A stretch of 64,000 bases of DNA from Mangifera indica (GCF_011075055.1 NC_058143.1:14275057-14339056); one strand, 5' to 3'; positions 14,732-28,048 are shown, counted from the stretch's first letter. A program made the numbers and translations. Notes: generated by a model from the sequence alone, not told the origin.

Positions 14732-17655
14732 ATGGAAATTGCAGAGAAGAAGGAATCAGACAATAACACTCAATCAATTGTTGATTCGGAGGATAACGAT
14801 AACAATAACAATAAAGACGCCGAAGAACGGCTCTCTCGTGACCTCAACACCAGTCTTCATCCTCTTAAGGTCTCTACACATTGGCTGTTTTGTGATGTCG
14901 TGTTTTGATTTATTTTTTAAATGAAATTAATTAAAGCGCAAGAAAAAAAAGGAAAAATGCTTGATTGCACATGTTTGGTATGTGGCATATAAAAAACAAT
15001 ATTATGTTATTGCGAGTTTCATCTGAATGGAAGTTGTACTCAAAGTTTGGTATTTAAAACTGTATATTGGTGATGAGTGGAATTATCTGTGTGATGATCA
15101 CAAGCACATTCCTTTTTGAAGTCTTTTTTACAAGTGCAGTGCGTGAGCTTTTCTTAGCTATTCTTTGGTAGGAGTAATGTGGAATGATAGTTTGGAAGGT
15201 TAGGCTTCAATTCATTTCTCGTTGAATGACAAATAGGGATTCTCATAACCCGCTTTATTGTGAGTTGGGTTGTGCTTTTGAGACAAAATAAAAGGTTTAT
15301 TCATGTTGTAGTTACATTGATTTTTACCCTAGATGTTGTGTAGATTTCAAAATTGCTGGCTATCATTGAAGTTGCTTGAAATTCTTTAATTGCATAGTAG
15401 AATTCAATAATATGAAGGATAGTTTAAAATTCCAAATTTCTTGAAGATTTAAAATTCCTCATCCTTATATTTATGGTTTATGATTATGCTTACGATTTGA
15501 TTAGAACATTGAAATCACTTCTTGCTACTATCCCGGCTATATTTTCTCTATTGTATTGCCATAATTACCGTTATCCTTAAATCATGTGACAAAGCAGGGC
15601 TATTAATATGGGATGCACGACAACTATTTAGCTTTTTATATGTTTTTTTTTTTTTCCTCATTTCTGTCTGCTTGTTTCTCTCTTTCCTTTATGTTCTTTC
15701 CTCTACTGGTGGCATTATCAACCCTCCATCCATCCATCCTTGCCCCTTCTCTCTTGTCCTTTCTCATTCCAGACTTAGAAAAGAGTATTTTCTTCCTTTC
15801 AATCCATATGAAGATTACATTTTTCAGTATTGCCAGTGCCTTTATAATGCTTGCATGCATTTTTTTCTCTTAGTTGGGTAAGCAAACTGATTTTGCCATC
15901 TGCTTCTCCTGTAGGAAGTAATCTGCATATTTCTGTTTCTAAACTTTTAGGGCTATAGTAATGGAGAAATTTTCAGTTACTTTGAATCAGGGAATTATAT
16001 TGTATGTGACACCACATAAAAAGATGTCTGGCTTATGTGTTATTTTATGTGAGTGATATTGATACATTTGTCTGTATTTTCCATTTCTATTTTAAAAATG
16101 GCTAGCATGCAAAGCTTTTTCTTCTTTAGTGATTTTATATTTGTTGCAATACACTGTGCTTATGTTATATTCCTATTAACAGAATAAGTTTGTCTTTTGG
16201 TACACTCGTCGAACACCTGGAGTTCGAACTCAGACTTCATATGAAGACAACATAAAGAAAATTGTGGATTTCAACACGGTGAGTTTTTATAATGAGATTC
16301 TAGCACTAATTGATATTCAACTTGAATCCTTGGAGTCACATATGTTATTTTATTTGGTTCTGTTTCTAACATGGTTTCTAAATTCAATGTGTATCTAGGT
16401 TGAAGGTTTTTGGGTCTGCTATTGCCACTTGGCCCGTGCTTCTTCTCTACCAAGTCCTACTGATTTGCATCTTTTCAAGGATGGTATTCGCCCGCTATGG
16501 GAGGTGAACATTTGAAGCTTGACCCTGAAATGGCTTATGCTTTTTAATGATAATTTTTTCTTGATGGTTTGATCACTTTGATCCTAAATAAGTTAGAATA
16601 GCTTGTATATCTTCAGTATAATATCTAACATAATGATGTAATATTATTATAAACTTTTTTATTCTTCAGGACTCTGCTAACTGCAATGGTGGTAAGTGGA
16701 TAATAAGGTTCAAGAAGGTTGTTTCAGCTCGCTTTTGGGAAGATCTGGTAAGAAGAAAGACTGAAAATAATCTTTTTATTCTTGCAAGTCTGCGTTAATA
16801 TTTGTTTCAATAAGAAAAGTGGGCCTTGCCATGGGGGTCTTTCTCTTACCAACCTTCATTCTTTCAACTATCAATTGATCAGTTGTAGTTGAAGTTCCTG
16901 AAACTTAAAGTATCACAAGTTCTCAACCTTAGCTATCTCTTTTTTTAATTAATTGTTTGCAATAATAAGGAATTAACAGTTTCATGCCTGCTAATAGAGT
17001 TCAGTTTGTTTCTTTGATGATGGTATATGCTGCTACTATTAATGTCATAACTAGCCATGTCAGAAGTATGAAGTATAAAATTGAATTAAGATGTCATGTT
17101 GCTGATGAAAATATTAGGTAAACTGGTTCCTCATGTGCAGCATCACCTCATATCTCTTATGACCTCACTGTAATCTAAATTGCAGGAGAGACATTTTCTA
17201 TTGCATAGAAGTTGATGTGTTCATTATTTGTGTCTTTTTTTTCAGAGGTGTTTTGTCCAATATGGACCTTGTATTGTATCTTTTATTTACTTTGTTTGTT
17301 CTTGCAGGTTCTGGCCTTGGTGGGTGACCAACTTGATTATGGTGATAACATTTGTGGTGCTGTCCTAAGCATTCGGTTTAATGAAGATATATTGAGTGTG
17401 TGGAACCGCAATGCATCTGATCATCAGGTTTGTGATTATTTAATGCCAAAATTTGAAACACTGTTATTAATTTTTCTTTCACTCATTTAGTGTGATATCC
17501 TTTGTTAACCTACTTGGTAGCAGGCTGTGATGGCTCTGAGAGATTCAATTAAACGTCACTTAAAGCTTCCCCACACCTATGTTATGGAATACAAACCCCA
17601 TGATGCTTCTCTGCGTGACCACTCATCATATCGAAACACATGGTTGAGAGGCTAG
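14732..17655 (+). CDS. NCBP: nCBP, class II eIF4E-like cap-binding protein (6 exons)
   Basis: This encodes a cytoplasmic mRNA cap-binding protein of the 4EHP/eIF4E2 class. Exons are 14732-14869, 16183-16278, 16399-16503, 16670-16747, 17308-17427 and 17524-17655; all borders are GT..AG and the 669-nt CDS gives 222 residues, the usual length. A variable acidic N terminus (46 residues) precedes the eIF4E core, which starts NKFVFWYTRRTPG. Trp83 in VEGFWVCY corresponds to the partner-binding Trp. PLWED at about 111-114 supplies one cap-stacking Trp, while the other position is Tyr66 (TSYED), the hallmark of class II proteins. The C terminus SSYRNTWLRG is typical of nCBP. The start is the first ATG in frame; no upstream in-frame ATG exists. 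The last intron ends in TAGCAG, so an extra Gln is possible at the junction. I recall the same neighbour order in Arabidopsis (At5g18110 then At5g18120). Confidence 0.95.
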
Positions 17656-17659
17656 CGAT

Positions 17660-18290
17660 ACTGTAAGTCACTTCACTACCCTTATGGAGAGAGAATAGCA
17701 AGTCTAGGGAGACTGATGTTCTTTCACCAACTGATCACAATCCATTATCATGTCTTGTGACCTAAGAATCATGCGGGCTGTCCTGATATCTGGAGATCTT
17801 GAAATTGAACTGTAGGACAACACCACCAAAAACTGAAAATAATTTTATCAATGCTATACTGAATATATTTTTTTCATCTTTTAATTTATTTTTGTTGCCA
17901 TATATTGCTAGACCTGGCTGCAGCAGCTTTATTTGTAGATAAAATGTTTCTTTGATCTCATGATTTAAGTCCAGTGTCATTTATGGGTAAGAATGACATG
18001 ATTATAATGGCAAATGTGGATTTGATATTTGATATACATGATGCCTCACAATTGATATATCATTACGACAATTTCTTATTTTGAAACATCGAAAGTTATA
18101 TTTGTAATATGAAGTGAAAATTTCTTACATATTACAAATCAATTTTCAATGCTACCAGTCTGAGGTTTCTCCTAGCCATAAGGTGGTTTTTTTGTCACAT
18201 AGTTTGGGGGTTGGAATCCTTAAGGCCACCTTCTTGGCCAATGGCATTTGGCCACGTAGTTCATGTTTCAACCCACATGGGCAAAGGCTT
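17660..18290. other. nCBP 3' UTR and intergenic DNA
   Basis: The first few hundred bases are presumably nCBP 3' UTR. No other coding sequence is supported. Confidence 0.5.
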
Positions 18291-18349
18291 CTTATATACT
18301 CTCTGATAGTTTTGAAAATTTGTTGTCTATGAACACTATCTTGTGCTAT

Positions 18350-18700
18350 AGTTCATCCCTTTCAATAAGTGAGTCACTAACTAATATACCATATAGGGTT
18401 TACTCGATTGATAATACAGAAAATTGGTATCGCTCAATGTCTACTTTGTCGTGTTCGTTGAGGTTAATTTTGCCATTTTCCTTTAAGTTTGCTCTGATAC
18501 CATAAAGAAATTTTTTAGAGCAAAAATAACGCCTTATTATATTGCCTGAACAATTTCAAGGGAATATATACTTGAAGTCTTAGATTTATAAACAAAGAAA
18601 GAATGACAAATAAAGCAAGAATGAAAAAACATATAGTCATAAAGCAGAGCTTATCACGATTTTGGTATAAAGCTCGAATCTACCTATTTAGGCAACAAAA
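18350..18700 (-). mobile_element. Possible Ty1-copia-type LTR relic
   Basis: At 18492-18503 the minus strand reads TGGTATCAGAGC, the usual plant primer-binding site complementary to initiator-Met tRNA. Plus-strand sequence to its right (from about 18504) would be the end of a 5' LTR, and the short stretch to its left the start of the internal region. The LTR end lacks a clean CA and no second LTR was found, so boundaries are guesses. Confidence 0.4.
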
Positions 18701-18758
18701 TAAAATAAAAAAAGGAAGGGGATTATTATGCCATCCCTTAAAACCACCATTCAATCTT

Positions 18759-18916
18759 GAGTAATGTTATGTGTATATATTTTTTATTCATAAATTATGT
18801 ATCATCATATAATTGAGTATTAATTTATCTTTAGCTTAAAATTATTTAATCACGTGATGATATATTATTTGTATATATAAATTATGTATAAAAAATATGA
18901 ACACATAGTTTTATTG
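18759..18916. mobile_element. AT-rich MITE, same family as 2461-2609
   Basis: It begins GAGTAATGTTATGTG and ends AGTTTTATTG, with an inverted-repeat match between the ends and the shared 'atcatataattgagtatt' interior. No TSD survives. A second, more diverged copy lies directly downstream at about 18934-19095, and a third at about 19558-19720. Confidence 0.6.
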
Positions 18917-19099
18917 ATAATGAATTATAATTAAATAATGTTATATGGATCAATTTTGAGTATGTAAATGAGCATGCACTTGTGTCTGTTATTATGTGAT
19001 TTTATGTTAATTTATTTTTAATTTAAAATCACTTAATCATTTGATAATACATATTTAATATGTATTTAAAATGGGTATGTATAGTTTTATTGATTATAA

Positions 19100-20550
19100 T
19101 TTTTTTTAATAACCGAAAATCTGTCCATATTTACTGGACGGATAAGCTCGGGACACAATTAACGAATTTATAATTATTAATTATAATTATATAAACTATG
19201 TTATCCATTTAATGTCATAGTTGATTTTGTAATTTGTGTTGTCATTGCATCACCTCTCATTAATAAAATTAACTATTTTCCTTTCATTTTCGATTCCTTT
19301 TTAAATGCAATCAAACAAATCAATTTGTATTATTTGACTTGCTCTTGTCCAATGCTTATTATTATTATTATTATTCAATTGGTAGATATATAATAGGATG
19401 CATAAATTTATTTCATTTTGGAAAATGTCACCTTTGAATTTCCGGCTTTGATTCACTCTTGCCCTTGTTTTGTTTTATTTCGTGCTAGAGAATAGGACAA
19501 AAAGACAATATCACCCTCACTTTATTGTATGCAACATTTCATAAAATCAATAAATAAGAGTAATTAATCACATATTTTTAATATATAATTTAAATATATA
19601 AATAATATGTTATTATATGATTCGATGATTTTAAATTAAAAATAAAATAATATTTAATTACATGATAATACATTATTTATATACTTAAATTATATATTAA
19701 AAATATGAACACGCAATCTTGATCATGATTAACGTAAATAAAATTGAACGAGAATTCAGTCATAATTGGAAGATTAATTTGATTGACATTGGAGCAAGTT
19801 CACCATTCTGTTTTATTTTTCATTTGTGAATATGGCAAAAAGAAAATATTTTTTCCCATTTTAATAAATGATAAATTCATAACATTAATAAATAAATCCG
19901 AATGAGATGTGAGTTTAGAAATTGTAAGAATGGTAAAAATCACTAAGATTGTGTTTGGATTAGGAAAACTTTTACTACCAAAAATAAAAAATTACACCAG
20001 ATACCATAAATTATTATTATATTTAATAAAAATACATAATTATAGTTTTTATTAAAAATAATAAATTATTATTATTATTATGCTTAAATCTCATTAGATA
20101 TAATTATTTTAAAATATTTTTAATATTATTTTATTAGTTTTTTAATATCATAATTTGGTATCTCTTATAATATTTATCACATCAATATTAATAATAAAAA
20201 ATTATTAAAATATTTTATTACCAACAAATCTAATAAATTAATATGGATAATAGAAAATAAATAATAAAATTATATGTATCTATTTTATATACATAAATAA
20301 ATATATATTTAATATATATTATCAAATAATTAAATAATTTTAAATTAAAAATAAAATAATATATTATTTATATATTAAAAATTATTTATATATATATATA
20401 ATATTAATTAAAAAAAATTGTCAGAATAGTCTCCGAAGACTCTCACCAGGATCACCTAAGAATTGAAAGATCTTGAATATTGACTATGGAATTCACGTCC
20501 AACGGTGATGATCCAATTCTTAGGAGGTAGGTAACGCTTAAATATGGTTG
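19100..20550. other. AT-rich repeat-laden intergenic stretch
   Basis: Nothing coding. It holds a partial AT-rich MITE (about 19558-19720) and a long AT-only stretch (about 19980-20410). That stretch contains 'aaatattttattaccaacaaatct', a motif seen again near 26940 and 28380-28690. Confidence 0.5.
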
Positions 20551-21019
20551 ATTTATTTTGGGCCTTTCTTTTTTCACTCATCAACAACAAAAAGCCGGTT
20601 AATGGGCAAATTTGTACACTCTCAGGGGCCCGACCAACACATTTTGTTCATAAAAGCATCGTCTTTGACCTTTGAACAATCACCACACCACACGAGGCAA
20701 TCTCTGAGCCAGCGAGACTTCTATTAAGTTAAGCTTTTCCCTTAACTTTTCGAGCTGGAATTTCGAAACTAGTCTTTGCTTTGTACCCTTTTCTTTTCTC
20801 TGTTAAATTAAAGCAAAATACTTACAATTAATCTATCATCGGACAACCACTGATACAGAAAGAGAGCGCTCTAAACAATCAAACCCATTAAATAATTTCT
20901 CAAATTATTTCTAGGTTTTTTGGTTCATCATCATTTTTTGTGATTCTGTATTTCTAATTTTTTTGGTTACCCATATTGTCCTTGGTCGTGTTGTGAATTC
21001 CCTTTTTGTACCCTTTTCA

Positions 21020-24000
21020 ATGGTGTCTCCTTGCTCTGTTTTTTTCCGTTTTCTTATCTTTGTTACTGGTGTTGTTTTTACGATACAATGCGTGTCATCG
21101 GCGCCGTTGTGTCCCCTCCAATTAGATGTGTTTCGAAATAGCCTCCAATTGCAGTGCTCTCTTGGGATCTCGCCAAATCCTCTGATTCGGGTTAGTTTTT
21201 TCATTTATTTTGTTGTTATTTTTGGGTTTAATTTATTTTGGTAAATCTTTCTTTGACTTTGGAGGGTTGTTGAATGGGATTTTTTGTTATTTTTTAATCT
21301 GTTTTTATTGATTTTGATTTTGATATCTCGGTGTACCACACAGTCTTCTAGGGTTTCTCTTTTGGAATGTTAGGTTATGATTATGTGTGATGAGGTGTAT
21401 GTTGTGAAAATATATTGAGAATTACAATTGTTGATTTGATGGCTCTGAAGAGCATTTGCTTGTGTTGTTAGAATAAAAGTCTGAGCTAAAATTTAAATCA
21501 ATAAAGCTAGGAAATTTGCTTAATTGAGAATTCTAATTGTTGATTTGTTGACTCTGAAGAATATTTGCCTGCGTGGTAGAAAAACAATTATAACCCAGAA
21601 CTGAAATAGCCAAGAGATTTATTATTTTTGCTTTCAAGATCGAGGTTTGGACTATAGGAATTTTAGAATATTTACCTCCGGAGAAGCAATATTCTTGGTG
21701 ATACCACAGTCTACAAGTTTTTTAATTATCAACAGTGTAGGTTCAGCACTAGTAAAAATGAAAGGCTTATAGTTAAAAAATGACGGTGTAAGCATCACAA
21801 TTTCAACTTTATTTATAGACTAACAATTTCAACCTTATATACAGACCAAGATCACATGAATCATAATAAATCAGATCATTCAAAACAATTCATGAATCTT
21901 AAAAATCTAGATGTGTGTCATCAAAACCTTAATATACATGTTTTAATTTTTTTTAAGTGAATGTTCAAAATCTAGATGTCTTGTCTTGAAAAATTAAAAG
22001 GTGCATGTTTATGTTTTAGTGATACGCTTTAAAATTTTGAAGACATGAACTGTTATCAGTGATTTAATAATAATTCAGGTAATTAATCTTGATAGATCCT
22101 ATATTAGTCTTTTATATAGGGTTGTAATTCTATAATGTTCTAAGATAGAGATTAATGTTAATTCAAGGCTTCTATTATCACATTTATCTCTCCTTACTTC
22201 ACCCTTAGTACTCAATAGCTCAAGTTCCAATCAATATCTTGATCAATTGTGTTCACCAAAGATCCTTGGGCAAGTTAGCACTTCTTCACAATAATATACT
22301 AATATAGTTGTACACATATATATACATGTATAGGCATATGTCAATATGTATAGAATATATGTGCATATATACCTATATATATATAGACATTTGTGTGTGT
22401 ATATACAATTGGCTCCTTAGCTTTTGTAAGCTTATCAAAATCATCATTAAGTCATTTACTGACTTAGGTGTATGACTATAATTATAAAGGTGTCATGGGC
22501 AGTGGAATATGCTACAAAAATTCCCCAATCTTACTATCTAATGTCATTCAGCAACACGCAAAATTTTCAAGTCTGTTTGTAGAAGTTAGGATGGAAAATA
22601 AACACTTCAGTCCTATATCACACTTTTATCAACATATGATGTATAATAATAACATAGTGAAAGGCTGAGTTAACCAAAGAAAAGGGAGACGGATTAATGT
22701 GCGAGAACCCATACAGCATAACATTTGCACCTAATATAATGATTTTTAATCACAACCATACACCTAAGCAAGTCATTAAATGACATAATGTTGATTTTGA
22801 TAATTTTTCAAAGGCTAAATAGCACCTATATATATCCTTGCCACTCAACCCAACCTTAGGGGTTCTTAGTACCCTAACTTCCTCAATGATATGTAAGTAC
22901 TGACAAATCATTCAAGTCATCTGTATTGCATATAGAAATCTGCTGATGTCAAAAAATGCACTTTTAATCACAATGCCATTGACTTGGTCAGCAAGGATTC
23001 AAGATCTCTGTCCCTCTTTTTTCTTTTGGTGGGCTAAGTAAGATTATTACTCCACCTTATTTTGCTTTCATGTATCCACACCAATGTAGATGCACTAGTT
23101 CATGGTTTTCGTCTTTTTAAGTTGCTATATAGCACTCATGAGGTTTCATATATGGAATTCTTTTGAAGCTTTTAGTGTCTATGTAATTCTTTTATGTAAT
23201 ACCCTAGTTAGTTTCTTATAAATGTTTATTTTGCTGATGTTAGTTTGGGTTGTTTGGAGATATTAAGGGTACTGAATGAACTTGATTAGAGCCTATGTAT
23301 GATTTAATAAGTGTTGGTTGATTTTTTATGCTCCAATGGTTCCTTCTGGTTTCCTTATTTGTTTAAATGTTGTTTGATTGAATCTGGCAAACACAGATAT
23401 GAAAATTTTATGAATGTCATAATAAATATATATCAGTTAGTAACATGTTTATGCTTCTTTTGTGGACTACCAACCTTTCTTGTATTGGTATGTGAACCCT
23501 GTGATCGATCCCAGTTCTTTAGACCCTCCCTTTTTGTTCTTTAGGTCAGTCCTTCAATGCCCTTTTTTTAAAATTTTCCAAGTTAGCCTCCCTTGGTTAT
23601 GTTATAATCATGAAGTTTATTTCAATGTGGTTGTAATTCATTTTTCTTTGCCTTTGTCATGATCAAATCCTGGTTCTCGCTTGATACAGTTGCTTTCCAT
23701 TGCTACTCTCCCAATTTTAGGAAATTGATTCTGAGACTGCATACGATTGGTCCCGCAATTTTCTAATTTGCATGACTCTCTAGTATAGGAAACTAAAGAG
23801 TTCTGCACATTAACATATAATTATGTTTTATTTTCTGCAGGTGGATGGAGAGTTCCTGGACAGAGCTTTGAGCTCCAAACAGGGAAACACTTATGCTTCA
23901 GTGCTTTTTTATGCTTCCTGGTGCCCATTTTCTCGCAGTATGCATCCTACATTTGAAGTACTTAGTTCCATGTTCCCACAAATGGAGCATTTTGCCATTG

Positions 24001-25771
24001 AACAATCTTCAGCTCTGCCAAGGTACTTGCTTAACCTGCTTCTAATGATATGCTAAAGTAATGTAATTAGATTAGTTTCTTCCTTTAATGATATGGCTAG
24101 TATGGAGAAGTGATGGACTCAATGAGTATATTCTAGGACAGAGAGAATCGTTTGTATTGAGATTTTGAATTGTATAGTTATAATGTTATATATTGCTTAC
24201 TATAAAACGTATGGGGTTGCTGATTGTTGTGAAGGTATTATTGGACTTGGTCAATATATGTGTTAGGAATGTAATGACCAAGTATTGGTAGATGCTTGAT
24301 TGAGGTGAAGGTATTATTGGACTCTGGTCAATAAATGTACTTGTTAGTTTCACGATAGAGAGAAGAAGATCTGATAAAAAGAATAGTTTCGGTTAAAAAA
24401 AAGAGAAAAATGTCTCTGATGGTGTGCCTCTCTTGTGGATGGTACTTCTGTTCACATCTATGTATCTTTTGCCCAACAGATAGTAATCATGTAGAATGCT
24501 ATTTATCGAGCATGTAATTTTTTTGTTATTTTACCCTTTGTGATGACATGCTACAGGGTAAATCTGTAGTTGTATGTTCATTAAATCTACAACCAAATGC
24601 AGCCCTGTGCCGGATCCAGATTCTTTCATCTTCGATACCTCCTGATCAGTCATAACTCTTATCCACATGTCCACTGATGGGTGGAAAAAGAAAGGCTGAT
24701 TTAAAAAATTATTGAATTCTAATTAATCAGTCCATTTTAATTTCTGTGAAAAGGATAACTGGCTCTTAATAGAATTTTCTTAGTAGTGACGTTCCAGCTC
24801 TGTTTAATATTTAGTGGCACTGAAACATAATCTCCAGTCCAAAGTTAAATATGATTTTTTGGATACTATTATTCATTAAGTTATTATGTCTGCAAATCAC
24901 AATAATTGCATGTTCTCATGCAGTGTATTTTCAAGATATGGAATCCATAGTCTCCCCTCAATTTTATTGGTGAATCAAACATCAAGGTTGCAATATCATG
25001 GTCCAAAAGATCTCCACTCCCTCGTTCATTTTTATCAGAAAACAACAGGTAATCATTTCTTCTCATAGCGAAGAATGCAATTATTTCTGGTCTATTGCAT
25101 GAGCACTATACTCTTTTATTCTGCCCGTATTGTTTTAAAAGATTGCCTCATAGACTTGACTGGGTTAAGGAAATTGACTATAAAACATTGTTTAATTAAA
25201 CAGTCCTTGTGGAGTAAAAAGGAGTCTTTTAATTTATGTCTCTGCTTTCCTCAAATATACCAGAGATCCAGATCTATTATTTAACCCTCTTTATGAACAC
25301 CGGAATACTATTGATTCTGCTTATGTTTTACCTCACTATCTATATTCAGAACTTGAACCAGTGGGATATTTTGCTGAAGTTGAATCAGCCAGCTTGGGTG
25401 GAAGTGATGAATTAATCATGCAGTCCTGGAACCAGTTGTCACTGAGGCAAATGATTCAGTATGAACCCTACTTGGTATTTGCAGTATTCTTCCTCTGTTT
25501 GAGGTTGCTTATATCCATACTCCCAGAAGTCTTATCTCGACTGAAAGCTTTCTGGGAATCATATGTTCCTCACTTAAACATGGGAATATTTGGTGAGACA
25601 AGCCAAATACTTGGGCGTGCCCTACACATGGTTGATGTGAGAAGTGTCTTGACCAAACTAAGACTCTGCAAGACGAGGAACTTCCGTGAAGGTGCAAAGA
25701 ATGCTCGGGTTTGGGCCTCCCTGGCTTCTGTCTCTCTGGGTGAGTCTTCATCATCTAGGGCATCATCCTGA
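21020..25771 (+). CDS. APRL: 5'-adenylylsulfate reductase-like protein (APRL5/7-type, 4 exons)
   Basis: This encodes a thioredoxin-fold membrane protein of the APR-like group, which lacks the APS reductase domain; its substrate is unknown. Exons are 21020-21190, 23841-24022, 24924-25048 and 25350-25771; borders are GT..AG and the 900-nt CDS gives 299 residues. Residues 1 to about 27 form a signal peptide. A thioredoxin-like domain spans roughly 58-160 with the single-Cys site YASWCPFS (Cys85), so the usual CxxC pair is reduced to C-P-F-S. A hydrophobic segment at about 200-217 (LVFAVFFLCLRLLISIL) predicts one membrane anchor, followed by a basic, then Ser-rich tail. Secretory-pathway luminal placement of the thioredoxin fold is inferred from the signal peptide. 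The ATG at 21020 is the only in-frame one before the signal peptide. It sits between nCBP and the one-pass membrane gene, as I recall for At5g18120/At3g03860. Confidence 0.93.
21415..21573. repeat. Direct repeat in APRL intron 1, period ~110 bp
   Basis: A ~49-base block (tgagaatt.., attgttgattt, ctctgaaga, atttgc) occurs at about 21415-21463 and again at about 21525-21573 with a handful of differences. Confidence 0.7.
24225..24330. repeat. Short direct repeat in APRL intron 2
   Basis: The block around 'gtgaaggtattattggact' followed by 'ggtcaata' occurs near 24229 and again near 24305, a local duplication of roughly 75 bp within the intron. Confidence 0.65.
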
Positions 25772-25867
25772 AGTGGAAATCATTATACCGCATGAGCCAA
25801 ACTAAGGGTAGAAAGAGCTTACTGATCAGATAGGGCAATAGAGTCATGATGCAATACTTTGGCCCGT

Positions 25868-25870
<3 letters not shown>

Positions 25871-25905
<35 letters not shown>
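25871..25905. repeat. (CT)n microsatellite in APRL 3' UTR region
   Basis: A pure CT run of about 17 units lies about 100 bases after the APRL stop codon, probably within its 3' UTR. Confidence 0.9.
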
Positions 25906-25911
<6 letters not shown>

Positions 25912-26619
25912 TTCTAATGTTTGTCAAGTTTTACTATAGTGATGATAGATGAAGCTGTTGTCCTTGTTTGAGTTGGCCTCTTTGTGAAGGAAGCAAACAA
26001 GCATGTAAATTTGAGAACAGCTCTCTTTTTTGTGTATATTAATGTCATTTAGAGGAACTACTTGACGCATCAGTATAATGTGAACCTATTAACTTGTCGT
26101 GTCTATCTCTCTTTCTCTTCCTCCCTCTGGACTCTTGCTCAAAATGCCCCCCACGAATGGTAACTAATGATATCATGCGTCAAAATGAGATTATACAATT
26201 ACTTCGATGATAGCTCTGTTACAACCAGGACAACTTCATGTCACCCTCTTGCTGTTTTGTCTCTGTTTAATACTAATTGTTTTTCAGTTTGCAAATGTCT
26301 ACTCAATTCATAGAGTTTTCTCCTTTCTAACTTTGCTTTCTCCCTTTCTTCATTTGACCATAAAATAAATTGTAGAGTTCTGTGTGTTTAAACTATAGAA
26401 TATTTTAATAATAGCTTTAAGATTCGATTTTTGGTCAAAGGATGTTGTTGAGTGTTTTTTTAATTTTTTTTCTTTGAAAAATTAAGAGGTATATGTAATT
26501 ATTGTAATTGGTTAGATGTAATAAAATAATATTAAAATATAATTTTACTTAAATATTCTTAAATATAATCATTTTAAATATTCTTCATAAACTTGTTAAA
26601 TTAGTTAAAAATACAAGTA

Positions 26620-26945
26620 TTTTTTGTTCTAAAAAATTAATAAGGATAAAGTTATAACAAAATCAAGATTATTATGGTAATCTTTTAATGTTTAAGTTGC
26701 AGGTGATAAACTCTTATATTATTTGTTACATCATCATTGGTCATAAAAAATTATTAGAGTATTTTATTTTATGAGAGCATTTTTGTTTTAAAGAATTAAT
26801 AAAGATAAAATTGTAACGATATCAAAATTACTATGATAATCTTTTAATGTCTAAGTTGTGGTAATCATACTCACTTTTATATTATTTATCACACTATTAT
26901 TAATAACAAAAAAATTATCAAATATTTTATTATCAATAAACCAAA
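26620..26945. repeat. AT-rich tandem duplication, period ~167 bp
   Basis: The block 'attaataaggataaagttataac ... atcttttaatg' through 'attttatt' is repeated with point differences (second copy from about 26803). Related words occur at 20150-20300 and 28380-28690, so this is probably a dispersed AT-rich element. Confidence 0.6.
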
Positions 26946-26962
26946 CTATATAGTATTAATAA

Positions 26963-28048
26963 TGCCAAAGGACTTATTCCAACCCAATGTTCGTTGTATT
27001 CCTAAACTAATATCCATTAAATATTAAAAACTCAAACATTCATTTGTAAGTGGTTAATATTAATGAAACCAGTTGAAGTTATCTATTTTTTTCTCAAATT
27101 TAAAAAACTAATAATTTTTTTTTTATGATTAAACTTTAAAAAATTACATATTTCCCTATGAGGTTTTAATATTTTCTTTTATTCTCCGATGACCAGACTC
27201 TGACTAAGACTGTCTTCATCTCATTCCTCTCCCTCTTCCGTTGATGGTGAAAGACGAAGAAGTCAAATTGTTGAATTGAAGTTCGTCTTTGTCTTCGTCT
27301 GTGATACCCTTAGACGAATCCCACATCGACAAAGTACGAGAGAGATATTGGGTCTGTGTGTGTGCTCTATCTATGGATCCCACATTGGTTAGTGGTGGGA
27401 GAATTGGATTGGTTAAATAGCCTGTGAGCTCCTTAACTGTTAAGACGCGTTTTGGGTTGCAAAGCCCAATAGCAAACCCATGATGGACTGTGTGTCCAAA
27501 GTGAACAATATCTTAACAGTGGGCCGGGTTATTGGACTTGGAGTGTTACATCGTCGATCAGCTCTATACATTGAGAAATTAAAGGTTCTTCTGTCGATTT
27601 GACTTCGGACAAAGAGAAAGAAGGTGTGATTCTATCTAATTGATGTTTGTCTTACGTTTCGATCATCTAAGGGTTTTAATTTGTTATTGGCTTCACGTCG
27701 TGTGTCAGGGTTCCTTTATCATTAGCCTTTCTTGTCATTGACAAAAGGAGAAGAATAGGTAGAAGAAGTCTCAATTGAAATCTACTCACTTAAAGAAAAA
27801 AGAAAAGACTAAAATATTACGAGAGAAATTATAACCTTTTAAAGTTTAACATAAAAAATTATTAGGTTTCTAAATTTGAAAAAAGATAAATTTTATTATT
27901 TTTAATATATTATTAATTAAATAATAATTTTATATTTATAATTTAATTAATTATATTAATTTTAATTATTTATAAGTAAATATTTATGATTTGAATGCTT
28001 AATATATATCAGAATGCAAGGTCTTTGAGCCGGGATAAGTCCTTTGCC
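26963..28048. mobile_element. Foldback Mutator-like element with nested solo LTR
   Basis: The left end GCCAAAGGACTTATTCC and the right end GGGATAAGTCCTTTGCC are inverted, and A/T-rich arms behind them also pair. Subtracting the solo LTR and one TSD copy (256 bp) leaves 830 bp, against 824 bp for the intact copy at 50847. The flanks TATTAATAA and TATCAAATC match at only 5 of 9, so this copy is old. Confidence 0.65.
27300..27550 (-). mobile_element. Solo LTR with perfect 5-bp TSD
   Basis: On the minus strand the element starts TGTAACACTCC and ends GGTATCACA, is 251 bp, and is flanked on both sides by TCGTC (27295-27299, 27551-27555). It contains the TATTTAACC-like box and 'gatgtgggat' words common in plant LTRs. 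No internal retrotransposon sequence is present. It is inserted within the foldback element at 26963-28048. Confidence 0.85.

Noticed and set aside
15522..15881. 119-codon plus-strand frame
   Set aside because: It lies inside nCBP intron 1, is Phe/Leu/Ser-rich from T/C-rich DNA, and matches no family.
20911..21204. 97-codon minus-strand frame
   Set aside because: Antisense to APRL exon 1 and its leader.
27300..27550. Cassandra-type (5S-derived) LTR
   Set aside because: The 5S rRNA promoter words expected of Cassandra are not visible; it is kept as an unnamed solo LTR.
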